DNA of 14,213 nucleotides from Bryobacterales bacterium. GTDB taxonomy: Bacteria > Acidobacteriota > Terriglobia > Bryobacterales > Bryobacteraceae. The DNA lies in contig JANXQZ010000160.1 in assembly GCA_025353235.1 (NCBI GenBank), positions 1 to 14,213 on the forward strand, read 5' to 3'. The notes under the pieces are model-generated. The model was not told the DNA's origin. It did not search any database and saw only the letters and a program-made list of their open reading frames with translations. A program made the translations under genes and the position numbers. Below, piece by piece: positions 1 through 7,600 of the stretch; positions within the stretch are counted from its first letter, which is position 1; every line of letters starts with the position of its first letter.

Positions 1-142
1 CGCCGCTGTTGGTGATGTTCACGACGGAATCACCAATCGCCAGATTCGACGCGTAGCGAACCTGGAACGGACCGTCCTGAGCGAATGCGGCCATCGAGCA
101 CAGAATGATTGCCGCGGAAGTGGTCAAAATACGAAAGTTCAT
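1..142 (-). CDS. Short secreted protein, 5' end only (3' part lies outside the window)
   Basis: The first 47 codons of a minus-strand gene are visible, starting at an ATG at 142. The N-terminus MNFRILTTSAAIILCSMAAFAQDG is a textbook Sec signal peptide: a basic start, a hydrophobic core and an AFA cleavage site before Q. The mature part begins PFQVRYASNLAIGDSVVNIT, a start I associate with small secreted proteins of unknown function in Acidobacteriota. That is recollection, not a search. An AGAGG ribosome-binding site lies seven bases upstream of the ATG, which fixes the start. The gene is transcribed away from the LolA-like gene. No function can be assigned because most of the protein is missing. 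Confidence 0.8.
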   Translation of the reverse strand, partial: MNFRILTTSAAIILCSMAAFAQDGPFQVRYASNLAIGDSVVNITNSG

Positions 143-162
143 GGAATAGCCTCTGTTTGAGA

Positions 163-191
163 ATGTTACCCTAGCGACATGCCAGAAACAA
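163..191 (-). promoter_or_regulatory. Possible sigma70-type promoter for the left-edge secreted protein gene
   Basis: On the minus strand TTGTTT (191 to 186) and TAACAT (168 to 163) are separated by exactly 17 bases. This places the start of transcription near 156, just upstream of the AGAGG site. Both boxes are only moderate matches. The interval 143-346 between the two divergent genes holds nothing else I can name. Confidence 0.35.
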
Positions 192-346
192 GTCTCAATT
201 TGAAATAGTCCGAAAAACTACGCTCAATCTCCCGTCCATTGCGCCTATTCCTAGGCAGAAAGCGGGGTTCGCAGCTGCCCCGGCAATCTGCTACCATTTC
301 CTCAAGCGCCTCCGTAGCCAGTCCAAAACACATGTTAGACCTACAC

Positions 347-1129
347 ATGCCCTCTCATTTTCTGCTGACAACTCGACGATCTTTTAGTCTGGCAGCCCTT
401 GTTCTTCTAGCCGCTGCAGCTCCTGCTTCGGCTCAGCAGTCCGACCCCGCCGCCATAGAATTGCTGAAGAAGGTTTCCCAGAAATTCGCTGACGTGCAGC
501 GGTACGCTTACGCCTCCAGCGTGGGGGTCGGCCGTCAAAACGGGGAAGATCCCAAAATCTTCATCGCCAAAGCCAAGGTGAAGCTGGCTGCCGCACAAGA
601 CGGCCGATTTTTTATAAACGTGCGGAGCGAGGACGAGAAATCGGAAAAATCCGAGTACTCTGCGATCTTCGACGGAAAGAAGAGCTGGACTTTCATTCCG
701 GAACCTCCGCAGTATGCCGAGCGAACTGCCGACTCGAAGCTTAGCAAGGAAGCCGGACGAGGAGAGTTCCCAGAACTCGATCAAGCAACCCCGGAGCGTT
801 TCGCCCGGGAGTTCGTTCCCGTGGTGGCAAAACTCGCGAAGACTGCGGATGTTTCGTTCCTCAGGGGCACCGTTCTTACGGTTCTATCTGAAAAAGATTC
901 CAAGGGTCGGCAGACGCTGCTCTATCTGACTGTGGATCCCGCAACGCTAGTCGTTTCCCGGGCCACTTGGGTTCGATCCATCGAATCTAAGGGCGCCAAG
1001 ACCCTCGTGCGTTGCGATTATGTCTTTTCCGAATTCCGTCAAGGTGAAAGCGTAGTCGATAAGGAATTCAGCTTTACTCCTCCCGCCGGTGCCAAGCGAG
1101 TGGATGACTTGAAGCTATCGGGCCGCTAG
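347..1129 (+). CDS. LolA-fold periplasmic protein (outer-membrane lipoprotein carrier-like / DUF2092-like)
   Basis: This is a 260-residue exported protein with the pattern of the LolA/LolB fold: an N-terminal helix (AIELLKKVSQKFADVQRYAY), successive beta strands with a charged central hairpin, SAIFDGKKSWTFIP, then a long helix region (ERFAREFVPVVAKLA), LLYLTVDPATLVVSRATW and the closing FSFTPPAGAKRVDD. The final motif is typical of LolA-like domains. The reading frame is open back to a TTG at 239, but the ATG at 347 starts exactly at a signal peptide (TTRRSFSLAALVLL..., cleavage after ASA), so I choose it; an ATG at 332 is also in frame. The signal carries a twin-arginine-like TRRSFSL. No strong ribosome-binding site is visible. 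A true LolA role in lipoprotein transport is not established; many such proteins are only LolA-like. It stands alone, with a 482-base gap after it. Confidence 0.75.
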   Translation: MPSHFLLTTRRSFSLAALVLLAAAAPASAQQSDPAAIELLKKVSQKFADVQRYAYASSVGVGRQNGEDPKIFIAKAKVKLAAAQDGRFFINVRSEDEKSEKSEYSAIFDGKKSWTFIPEPPQYAERTADSKLSKEAGRGEFPELDQATPERFAREFVPVVAKLAKTADVSFLRGTVLTVLSEKDSKGRQTLLYLTVDPATLVVSRATWVRSIESKGAKTLVRCDYVFSEFRQGESVVDKEFSFTPPAGAKRVDDLKLSGR

Positions 1130-1154
1130 CTCTTAGTAGCCTGTATGACTGTTC

Positions 1155-1168
1155 AGCTATTTGTAGCT
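1155..1168 (+). terminator. Weak hairpin downstream of the LolA-like gene
   Basis: AGCTA TTTG TAGCT forms a five-pair stem 26 bases after the stop codon. It is AT-rich and has no T-run behind it, so terminator function is doubtful. It is the only hairpin close to the gene end. The rest of 1169-1320 shows no gene and no other element that I can support. Confidence 0.2.
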
Positions 1169-1320
1169 AGGCATTTCGCGTAGCTTCCCACCGCAACAAT
1201 GCCCACCTGTACTGACAAACTCACTGGATCAAAGTAACTAGCAGAACACCCGATCCACATCCGGGAGAACCCGTCGATCATGTTTGGTTCAATATGCCGC
1301 TAACAAGCATAATATCAACG

Positions 1321-1354
1321 TTATCAATGGTTTAAGAGCTCTCGCAATTGATAA
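1321..1354. promoter_or_regulatory. Inverted repeat upstream of the PEP-CTERM promoter, candidate activator site
   Basis: TTATCAAT (1321-1328) and ATTGATAA (1347-1354) are perfect eight-base inverted copies separated by 18 bases. The repeat ends 18 bases before the -35 box at 1373, a position typical for an activator. Which protein binds is unknown; the LuxR-type regulator two genes downstream is an obvious candidate, by proximity only. Confidence 0.45.
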
Positions 1355-1372
1355 GTGTGATTCGGATTAAGG

Positions 1373-1401
1373 TTGACCCTAATCCCTAAAGGGATTATAA
1401 G
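1373..1401 (+). promoter_or_regulatory. Strong sigma70-type promoter with a palindromic operator in the spacer
   Basis: TTGACC (1373-1378) and TATAAG (1396-1401) each match the consensus at five of six positions and are separated by the ideal 17 bases. The spacer is almost wholly occupied by the perfect palindrome TAATCCC-TAAA-GGGATTA (1380-1397), which overlaps the first two bases of the -10 box. A repressor bound there would block RNA polymerase. Transcription would begin near 1408, about 200 bases before the PEP-CTERM start codon. Confidence 0.6.
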
Positions 1402-1407
1402 GGCAAG

Positions 1408-1611
1408 CTGAATGACTATCTTCTAGTACCATCGGTACCGTCAATTTAGCGTAGCGGATCTGCTTGCAAATACAACCTACTTGTGGGAAGCTTAGCTTTC
1501 CCGAGGACACGCTCAGCACTGAAAAATTGCTCGATACAAGCGTGAACTTGCGGGATTTAAGCGGCGGATCGCATCGATAAATCCGCATCGGAGAGATTGC
1601 AATACTTGTCT
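1408..1611 (+). promoter_or_regulatory. Long, possibly structured 5' leader of the PEP-CTERM gene
   Basis: If the promoter at 1373-1401 is real, the messenger has a leader of about 200 bases. It contains four successive inverted repeats: GTACC/GGTAC (1426-1438); GGGAAGC/GCTTTCCC with one bulged base (1485-1502); CACGCT/AGCGTG (1508-1513 with 1539-1544), enclosing a second stem AGCA/TGCT; and GCGGAT/ATCCGC (1564-1586). The last sits just before a GGAGAG sequence (1590-1595). I do not recognise a known riboswitch class. Whether the stems form in RNA is inference. Confidence 0.4.
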
Positions 1612-2268
1612 ATGAAAATCACTATATATCGTCCGCAGCATTTTCGAAATCTAATTTCCTTAAACGGACGCCGCTCTGGCCTGCATTTGCTGGGGGCGCT
1701 GGCGATCGGTCTGCTCTTTTCGCATCACGCCGACGCGAGCTTCGTCGGTTCCTATGCGTTCAACAACTTTACACTTAAGGACACCTCCACCTGCGGCCTT
1801 GACACGCCGAACGGATCAGCCGCGACGCCGGATAACGGGCTCTCGGTGGTTTTGACCGGAAGCGATAGCGGCAGCGGATGCCCTGGAACCACGGACTTAA
1901 CCGCGGCTGCAGCAGCGGCAGGCACGGTCGCCTTTCAATACTCTTACTCGTCCACCGATCTTCCGGGTAACGATATCGCGGGCTATTTGCTCGGAACTGC
2001 CTTCACGAAGCTCGCCGACACCTCGGGACAGTCGGGCACCGCTTCCTTCGCGGTGGCTTCCGGACAGAGATTCGGCTTTCGCATCGTGCAGGACAATCAA
2101 GGCGGACCTGGTATCTTGAGCGTCTCGGGATTCACCGCTCCGGGAGGTTCCGCACCTGCGGTACCGGAACCCGGAACTCTATCCTTGCTGGCCGTGAGCC
2201 TGGGCGTGGTCGTTGCGAAGCAGTTAGTTAGCCGCAACCGCGTCAATAAGGCGGTCACCGTCGCATGA
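1612..2268 (+). CDS. PEP-CTERM sorting-domain surface protein
   Basis: The product (218 residues) has an N-terminal signal segment (LLGALAIGLLFSHHADA), a beta-rich middle with two cysteines that could form a disulfide, a run of seven alanines, and a C-terminal PEP-CTERM signal. The signal is VPEPGTLSLLAV from about residue 184, a hydrophobic helix ending KQLV, then basic residues SRNR. In known systems exosortase cleaves or anchors such proteins in the envelope of exopolysaccharide-producing bacteria. No exosortase gene is in the window. The cytoplasmic tail after the helix, about 16 residues, is longer than usual, and its last codon overlaps the next gene by ATGA. The ATG at 1612 lies 16 bases from GGAGAG; an in-frame TTG at 1606 has better spacing, so the exact start is uncertain. 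The function of the mature domain is unknown. Confidence 0.85.
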   Translation: MKITIYRPQHFRNLISLNGRRSGLHLLGALAIGLLFSHHADASFVGSYAFNNFTLKDTSTCGLDTPNGSAATPDNGLSVVLTGSDSGSGCPGTTDLTAAAAAAGTVAFQYSYSSTDLPGNDIAGYLLGTAFTKLADTSGQSGTASFAVASGQRFGFRIVQDNQGGPGILSVSGFTAPGGSAPAVPEPGTLSLLAVSLGVVVAKQLVSRNRVNKAVTVA

Positions 2269-4007
2269 TGTCCTTTTCTCGCTCTCTTATTGGACTTGCT
2301 CTTGGGGCGGCGCTTCCCCTTGCAGCCCAAACTCAAAACCATTACGTTGGATCGATTGCCACGGGCCAACTGACTCGCACGGCAGTTGTAAACTTAACGC
2401 AACTGGCCCAGTCGCAGCTGCTTCAGGCTCAGTCCGTGCTCTCGTACCCTTACCCGGAATTTAAGCCGACTAAGCTTTTTCCCAAACTTTCAGCATCCAC
2501 AATCGCCGTTGCCCTAGCCACGCCCAGCATGCAAAGCCTGCCGATCGGCGTGTCGGGCCTCTTTGGGTTTAACGCCCTGAGTCATTACGACCAGCGCCAA
2601 GCCAACAATGGAAATCAATTTAGCGTCGAACCCCCTTCGCCCAGCATCGCCGTTGCAAACGGATACATTCTGGAAGGCGTAAACAATGCGGTTCAGATCT
2701 ATAGCATGACCGGCACCCCGCTGCTTCCCAAAGTTCTAGCCACAAACCAGGTTTTTGGCGTTGGCCCGGCCATTGACCGCTCAAACAACGCCGGCACGGG
2801 CTATGGAGTGTTTCCGACCGATATCCGGGTCTACTACGATCAAGGCATCTCACGCTGGTTCGTCCTGCAGCGCGCCCAGGATGAAGACGTATTCGGAAAC
2901 AATCTCAATTCATCTCACTTGTATATAGCGGTCAGTCAAACCTCCGATCCGACGCAAACCTACAATGTGTACACGATGAACACCACCGACGCCGCTAACC
3001 CGCGCTGCCCCTGCATAGCGGATTATCCTCAGATCGGATCGGACCAGTACGGGTTCTTTGTCAGCGTTAACGAATACGACACGTTTTATAACCAATTCGT
3101 GGATGCTGGCATTCTTGCTATTTCAAAGTCTTCGCTGGCAGCCGGATCCCTCGCTCCAACCATGGAATCGTTTTCCATTCCTTTTCAAAGCGGTTACGAA
3201 TTTGCGATTCAACCTGCTACAACGCCTCCGGGCGCAGTCTCATTTCTCGCTAATGGCGGAGGGGAATATTTTGTGAGCAGCCAATCGAAATTTTTTCCGG
3301 ACAACAACCTCGCCCTCTGGCTGATGAGCAACACCAGTTCGCTTGGCGGCGCTTTTCCGAGCTTGTCTTTAACTCAAACTACGGTCGCCGCGCTCCCCTA
3401 TATTACTCCGGACGTCGCGATCCAGCGTCCCGGGCCTCTGCCTTTGGGCTCCACTCTAGGAGGCGCTCTGGCCTTCCTCGACGGGGGCGACACTCGCATT
3501 CTGTCGGTTTCCTATGCGGGCGGGAAGCTTTATACGACCCTAGCGACTCAAGTGGCGGATAGCCAGCCGAAACTTTTGGTCGGAGGCGCTTATGCGATTA
3601 TGTCTCCCACTTTCCGCAGCGGCACCTTGAAGGGCACCGCTCTGCGGGTCGGCTATCTGGGCGTACAAAATAATTCGCTGCTCCGGCCGGCGATCGCTGT
3701 GAACGCGCAGGGCAAGGGAGCGATTTCTTTTACTCTGGTCGGTCCAGACTACTTCCCTAGCGCCGCCTTCATACCGATCGATGCGCTTACCACCGGCTCC
3801 ACCGTTCTGATCCAGGCACCTGGCGTTGCGCCTGAGGACGGGTTCACCGGCTACCCACCCAACGGTTCGGTTGCCCGCTGGGGCGATTATTCCGCAGCAG
3901 TGGCGGCGAGCGATGGCTCCATCTGGATGGGCGCGGAGTACATTCCCAACGGACCGCGTACTCCGAAGGCCAATTGGGGAACGGCCATCTTCAGGTACAT
4001 TCCTTAA
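2265..4007 (+). CDS. Secreted beta-propeller-like protein of unknown function
   Basis: This is a 580-residue protein with a signal peptide (SLIGLALGAALPLAAQ). It has the repeating strand pattern I know from secreted propeller-type proteins: PPSPSIAVANGYILEGVNNA at 123-142, then DIRVYYDQGISRWFV, HLYIAVSQTSDPT, DYPQIGSDQYGFFVSVNEY, and near the C-terminus RWGDYSAAV...GSIWMGAEYI...ANWGTAIF (from 538). These blocks read like successive blades, and the two cysteines C248 and C250 sit just before one of them. No catalytic motif is visible. It begins inside the stop codon of the PEP-CTERM gene (ATGA, with a second ATG at 2268), which implies translational coupling and a shared role at the cell surface. 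It has no PEP-CTERM signal of its own. The fold assignment is by pattern; the ligand or partner is unknown. Confidence 0.75.
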   Translation: MMSFSRSLIGLALGAALPLAAQTQNHYVGSIATGQLTRTAVVNLTQLAQSQLLQAQSVLSYPYPEFKPTKLFPKLSASTIAVALATPSMQSLPIGVSGLFGFNALSHYDQRQANNGNQFSVEPPSPSIAVANGYILEGVNNAVQIYSMTGTPLLPKVLATNQVFGVGPAIDRSNNAGTGYGVFPTDIRVYYDQGISRWFVLQRAQDEDVFGNNLNSSHLYIAVSQTSDPTQTYNVYTMNTTDAANPRCPCIADYPQIGSDQYGFFVSVNEYDTFYNQFVDAGILAISKSSLAAGSLAPTMESFSIPFQSGYEFAIQPATTPPGAVSFLANGGGEYFVSSQSKFFPDNNLALWLMSNTSSLGGAFPSLSLTQTTVAALPYITPDVAIQRPGPLPLGSTLGGALAFLDGGDTRILSVSYAGGKLYTTLATQVADSQPKLLVGGAYAIMSPTFRSGTLKGTALRVGYLGVQNNSLLRPAIAVNAQGKGAISFTLVGPDYFPSAAFIPIDALTTGSTVLIQAPGVAPEDGFTGYPPNGSVARWGDYSAAVAASDGSIWMGAEYIPNGPRTPKANWGTAIFRYIP

Positions 4008-4015
4008 CCATCCTT

Positions 4016-4050
4016 GGGGCGCGGACTCGAAAATAGTTCGGCCGCGCCCC
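4016..4050 (+). terminator. GC-rich hairpin between the propeller gene and the LuxR gene
   Basis: GGGGCGCGG (4016-4024) pairs perfectly with CCGCGCCCC (4042-4050). The 17-base loop holds a further CGAA/TTCG stem (4028-4031 with 4037-4040). It begins eight bases after the propeller stop codon and ends 19 bases before the LuxR-type start codon. No T-run follows, so it may be a partial terminator, a messenger-stabilising end, or an attenuator lowering expression of the regulator. Confidence 0.5.
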
Positions 4051-4069
4051 TTCGATAACGAGAAAATCC

Positions 4070-4666
4070 ATGGCACCTACGAAGAAAGCTACACTAAGGC
4101 ATTCCGGGGCACAAGAGTCCAAGCGCTCAACCCTCACGGCTCGAGTCGGCATGGTGGTCACGGACCTGTCTCTTAAGCCTCTCGCAATCGATCGAGGGGC
4201 CGCCGCGATCTTAACCGATTCGGGTCAGCCAGGCTCGGAGCCCGATGCTATTCAAATTCCCCAAGAGGTCTTGGAATTCGTCCGAAACTGCACGCCCGCC
4301 GAGTTGTCGTCCGGGGAGACGCATTTCTGCAACGGACGTTTTGAGTATGTCTGCCGCACCTATTTGGTTGAGCCTCAGCCTGGAGTCCTGACGCAACCCG
4401 TCCTGGTGCTTCATTTTGAGAGAGGCGGGGCAGCCAGCGATGCCATTCACAAGGTTGCCGCCGAGTACCGCTTAACTGATCGCGAGCAGGAAGCATTGAG
4501 AGGGATCTCGCTGGGGTTGACCAGCAAAGAACTCGCTGAGCGCATGAAGATCAGTCCAAACACCGTCCGAGCGTTCTTGCGTTTGATCATGATCAAGATG
4601 GATGCCACCACCAGAACGGGTGTGGTCGCCAAAGTCCTGGATTACACTCGCTATAAAGGCGCTTAG
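4070..4666 (+). CDS. LuxR-type helix-turn-helix transcriptional regulator
   Basis: The product has 198 residues. The C-terminal region from about 133 is a GerE/LuxR DNA-binding domain: LTDREQEALRGISLGLTSKELAERMKIS, then PNTVRAFLRLIMIKM, showing the four-helix pattern with the conserved turn before the recognition helix. The N-terminal part (about 25-118, GMVVTDLSLKPLAIDRGAAAIL... ending VLVLHFER) looks like a degenerate PAS-type sensor. There is no aspartate-bearing receiver domain, so it is not a classical response regulator. The signal it senses is unknown. It follows the PEP-CTERM/propeller pair on the same strand after a hairpin and may regulate them. The start has only a weak ribosome-binding site. 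It converges with the sugar-activation operon 29 bases downstream. Confidence 0.85.
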   Translation: MAPTKKATLRHSGAQESKRSTLTARVGMVVTDLSLKPLAIDRGAAAILTDSGQPGSEPDAIQIPQEVLEFVRNCTPAELSSGETHFCNGRFEYVCRTYLVEPQPGVLTQPVLVLHFERGGAASDAIHKVAAEYRLTDREQEALRGISLGLTSKELAERMKISPNTVRAFLRLIMIKMDATTRTGVVAKVLDYTRYKGA

Positions 4667-4678
4667 ACTTCTGGCCGC

Positions 4679-4697
4679 AGCCGGCTTCAAGCAGGCT
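4679..4697. terminator. Possible bidirectional hairpin between convergent genes
   Basis: AGCCGGC-TTCAA-GCAGGCT forms a stem with one G/A mismatch around a five-base loop. It lies in the 29-base gap between the convergent LuxR and fusion genes and overlaps the fusion gene's stop codon. Neither strand has a T-run after it, so this is only a candidate. Confidence 0.3.
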
Positions 4698-7600
4698 ATT
4701 CCCAGTCGCATAACGATTCCACATGAGAAGCCGATCCGTCGCGCAACCAGCCATCTAGTTGCGCCGGCTCCTTTAATTGCTGTCCCCGCACTCGAGGCAC
4801 TCCCAAATACGCACAATCCATTTGAGGCAGCGCGGTCATATCTCCCCATAGCTTCTCGAACTGCGCCACCGGGAAAATATCTTCCTGCCCCTTACCCCAG
4901 CGTTTCTTTACGTCTTTGATCGTGATGTAAGTCGGCATGCGAGCCGCCACGGTACGAACTGCCGCCCCGACCTTACTCTCGTCCTTTAGATCCCGCCTTT
5001 CGATAGCAAACGCGGCGAGCATCCGATCGATATCGATCCACATGGTGTTCGAATTGTAGTAGGACAAAGCCGACTCGACTTCCTCGGACGGCAGCGCAAG
5101 GCCTTCAATGATGCGCAGCCGCCCGTCAATGCGCGCTAGTCCCCCGCCCCGGTCGTCAATTTGACGCGCAATTACCTCGGTGGTCATGGCGGCTCCCCGA
5201 TCGATATGCAGTCCGATCACGCACGGATCGAGCGAAGCCCCGAGCGTGTCGATATTGTGGATCATGAAGTGCCGAAGCTGAGGATGCTGCTCTAGCAGGT
5301 CGCGTAGAACGCCGTTGCGCAGCATGTTTGGCACTTCATACCAATGCCCCGTCGGATGCAGGCACTGCATCGGAAGATTGTCAGTGTAATCCCTTCCTTC
5401 CCCGGCGTCTCGCGCCCAGCCGATCAAGGCTCCATGCAGGCTTTCGCGAACCTTTTGCTTCTGCTCGTCAAGAATCTGCGCCGGCATCTCTTCCCACGCG
5501 AAGCGAAGATCGCGCGCCATCGGGACGAGTCTCAGGCCGATGCTCTTGCCCTGCGAAAGCAATAGCGGTCCCGGATAGTCGTAACCGTCTACGCAGTCGA
5601 GCCATTTCCGAATGGGCTCGTGAGTGAGATAACTGGTTGTGAAAACGTGCGGGACCAGCGTGCCTGCCAACCGCCCGGTGCGGCGGCTCTTGGCCAAATG
5701 AGTCTCAACGAAATTGCGATGCTTCCCGCCCAGTCTACAGAATGGATTGAGAGCTTTCACGACTCCGGCACCCCTCGTCCAGCGCGTGCCCGCTCCCCCT
5801 GCAAGAGAAACAACCGCCACTTCGCCAGCTTTCAGAGCGTCCAGCCCGATCCGCGCGAAACGCTCGCCGACGAGCCCGGTCGCGTCGATCAAATCGCCTG
5901 GCCGGACGTCTTGAATATCGGAGGTGACCGGAAGCCTGTTCTGCGCCAGGCCGATGCGGCCGTTGCGCATGTCAGTGCGGATCTGCTCGTGCAGCGTTGG
6001 ATCGAAACCGAATTGTTCGAGCAGGACTTTCAGCGGCGGCGCCTTCCCGGACGTGTCTTCCGCCGACTGCGGAAGCAGGCGCTCGAATAAATTCTGCATC
6101 ATCCCGGCCAATTCGGGCGCTGTGCGGCAAGCGGCGCCAAAACGATCGAGTTCCGCCCGGCGGGCCGGGTGGAGCATGCGCGGTTCCACGCGCATCAACG
6201 CCGGCACGACCAGGTCGTAATAGCCACGCGGCATCAGAGCGGAGTCGCCCGTAAGCAGCTCGGCGCTGGTTCCCCGTTCGTTGATCGCGAAATCATAGAC
6301 CACCGGCTCCATTGCGAAGGGCACCGCCGTCTCCAGCCGCTGCTTCGTATCGCTCATAATGGCTTGCAGCCTATCTTGCGCGTGCGACTTTCGTCGAGGA
6401 TCGAAGATGAATCCCATCCCTCCGCCCGACATGCCCCCCAGCATCCAAAAGCCCCAGAAATCTTCGCCAATTTCGTGCCGCACGCGAGTGATCAAGGTCT
6501 CTGTATAAAGGTTGCTGGCCCAGGGAATAATCGTCTGAATGGGTCCGACAAAGTTGCGCTCCGTGGCGGACCCGAGCGCCTGCACGTCGCCCGCGCGCAA
6601 GTCCGCCACAACTTCATCGAGTAAAGAAATGGCTTGCTTGCGGCCCGTCCACTCGGCTTCCGAACGCAGCAAATACTTCTCTGTCACCATCTCGAGAATT
6701 GGACCGACATCTTGCGCCATGCCGCCGTGAACCAGCACCAGACTAGCCTGCAATCGCTGGCGCGTCTCGCTCGAAACTTCCTCCTCCGACAACACCTGGT
6801 GAACCGGCAGCAGGCGGCCCCGGCTGATTCCAAACTCGGGATCGCCTTCCGACGCGACAACGCCTTGAATCAACTTCATGCCCGGCCACACGCCGCCCGA
6901 ATCCTGCCAACCTCCGCCAGAGCCGCCCAGCCACTCACCCAAAATCGCGCGAGCCGCAATCAGCCTTCGGTCCTCTTCGGCGAGCGTTCCCGTCAACGCG
7001 TGAATCTGATTTGTGGCACGCATGCAAGCCGAGATCAAACAGGCGAGAAGATTGGTGGATACCGCGAGCCGCGAGCCTTTGGGAATGTCGCGCACGCGGC
7101 TTACGATCTCCAGACCCCTGCCTCGCCCAACCAGCCGGGTGAGCAAATCGGAAAGCGGCTCCGAACACCCTTCCATCGCGGGCGCAACAATTCCAGAGGC
7201 GATCACAGCCGCTTTCAGCAGGCCAAGGTAATCCCTGGCAAAGTCGAACATCTCAGCGAAGCTTGAAACGTCGGCCGTTGCGCTCAGATCCGCGCTGGTC
7301 AGGCGCAAAACAGGTTCTTCAATCACGCGCAGATAAGCTTCCACCGGCGGCCGAGGGCTGCCCTCGCCAGATCCGCGCACCGCCAAATCGATGGACACAT
7401 TGAGAACCCTTGCGCCTTCGGGGAAGTCCATGCCCAGGAAAAAGATGTCGCTCCAACCGCTGTGCGACAGATCCATTCGAACGGGCGTAGTCTCGCGCAG
7501 GATCGGATACAAGCCGGTGCTGCCCTTGGTGAGCAGCTCTGATCGGATGGTGAGGGGGTAGTCTGCCGGGTGGCCGATGCGCGACATCCACTGGTTGCCC

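Noticed and set aside
166..348. Minus-strand 60-residue frame beginning MCRSNMCFG
   Set aside because: It has no signal peptide, domain or ribosome site, covers the promoter region of the left-edge gene, and has no coding-like composition.
1514..1531. Sigma54-like CAGCACTGAAAAATTGCT in the PEP-CTERM leader
   Set aside because: The -24 element lacks GG and the spacing is eleven bases instead of ten, so it does not qualify.
1379..1588. Minus-strand 69-residue frame in the regulatory interval
   Set aside because: It lies across the promoter palindrome and leader stems, has no ribosome site and no recognisable protein features.
1408..1611. Known riboswitch (cyclic-di-GMP type) in the leader
   Set aside because: I could not find the conserved core of that class; I report it only as an unassigned structured leader.
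3540..4076. Minus-strand 178-residue frame opposite the propeller gene
   Set aside because: It is an antisense shadow of a well-supported secreted protein and is arginine-rich without domain features.
6634..7266. Plus-strand 210-residue frame opposite the kinase fusion
   Set aside because: The opposite strand carries clear GHMP kinase motifs; this frame shows no family pattern and is rich in Arg, Gln and Ala as expected for a shadow.
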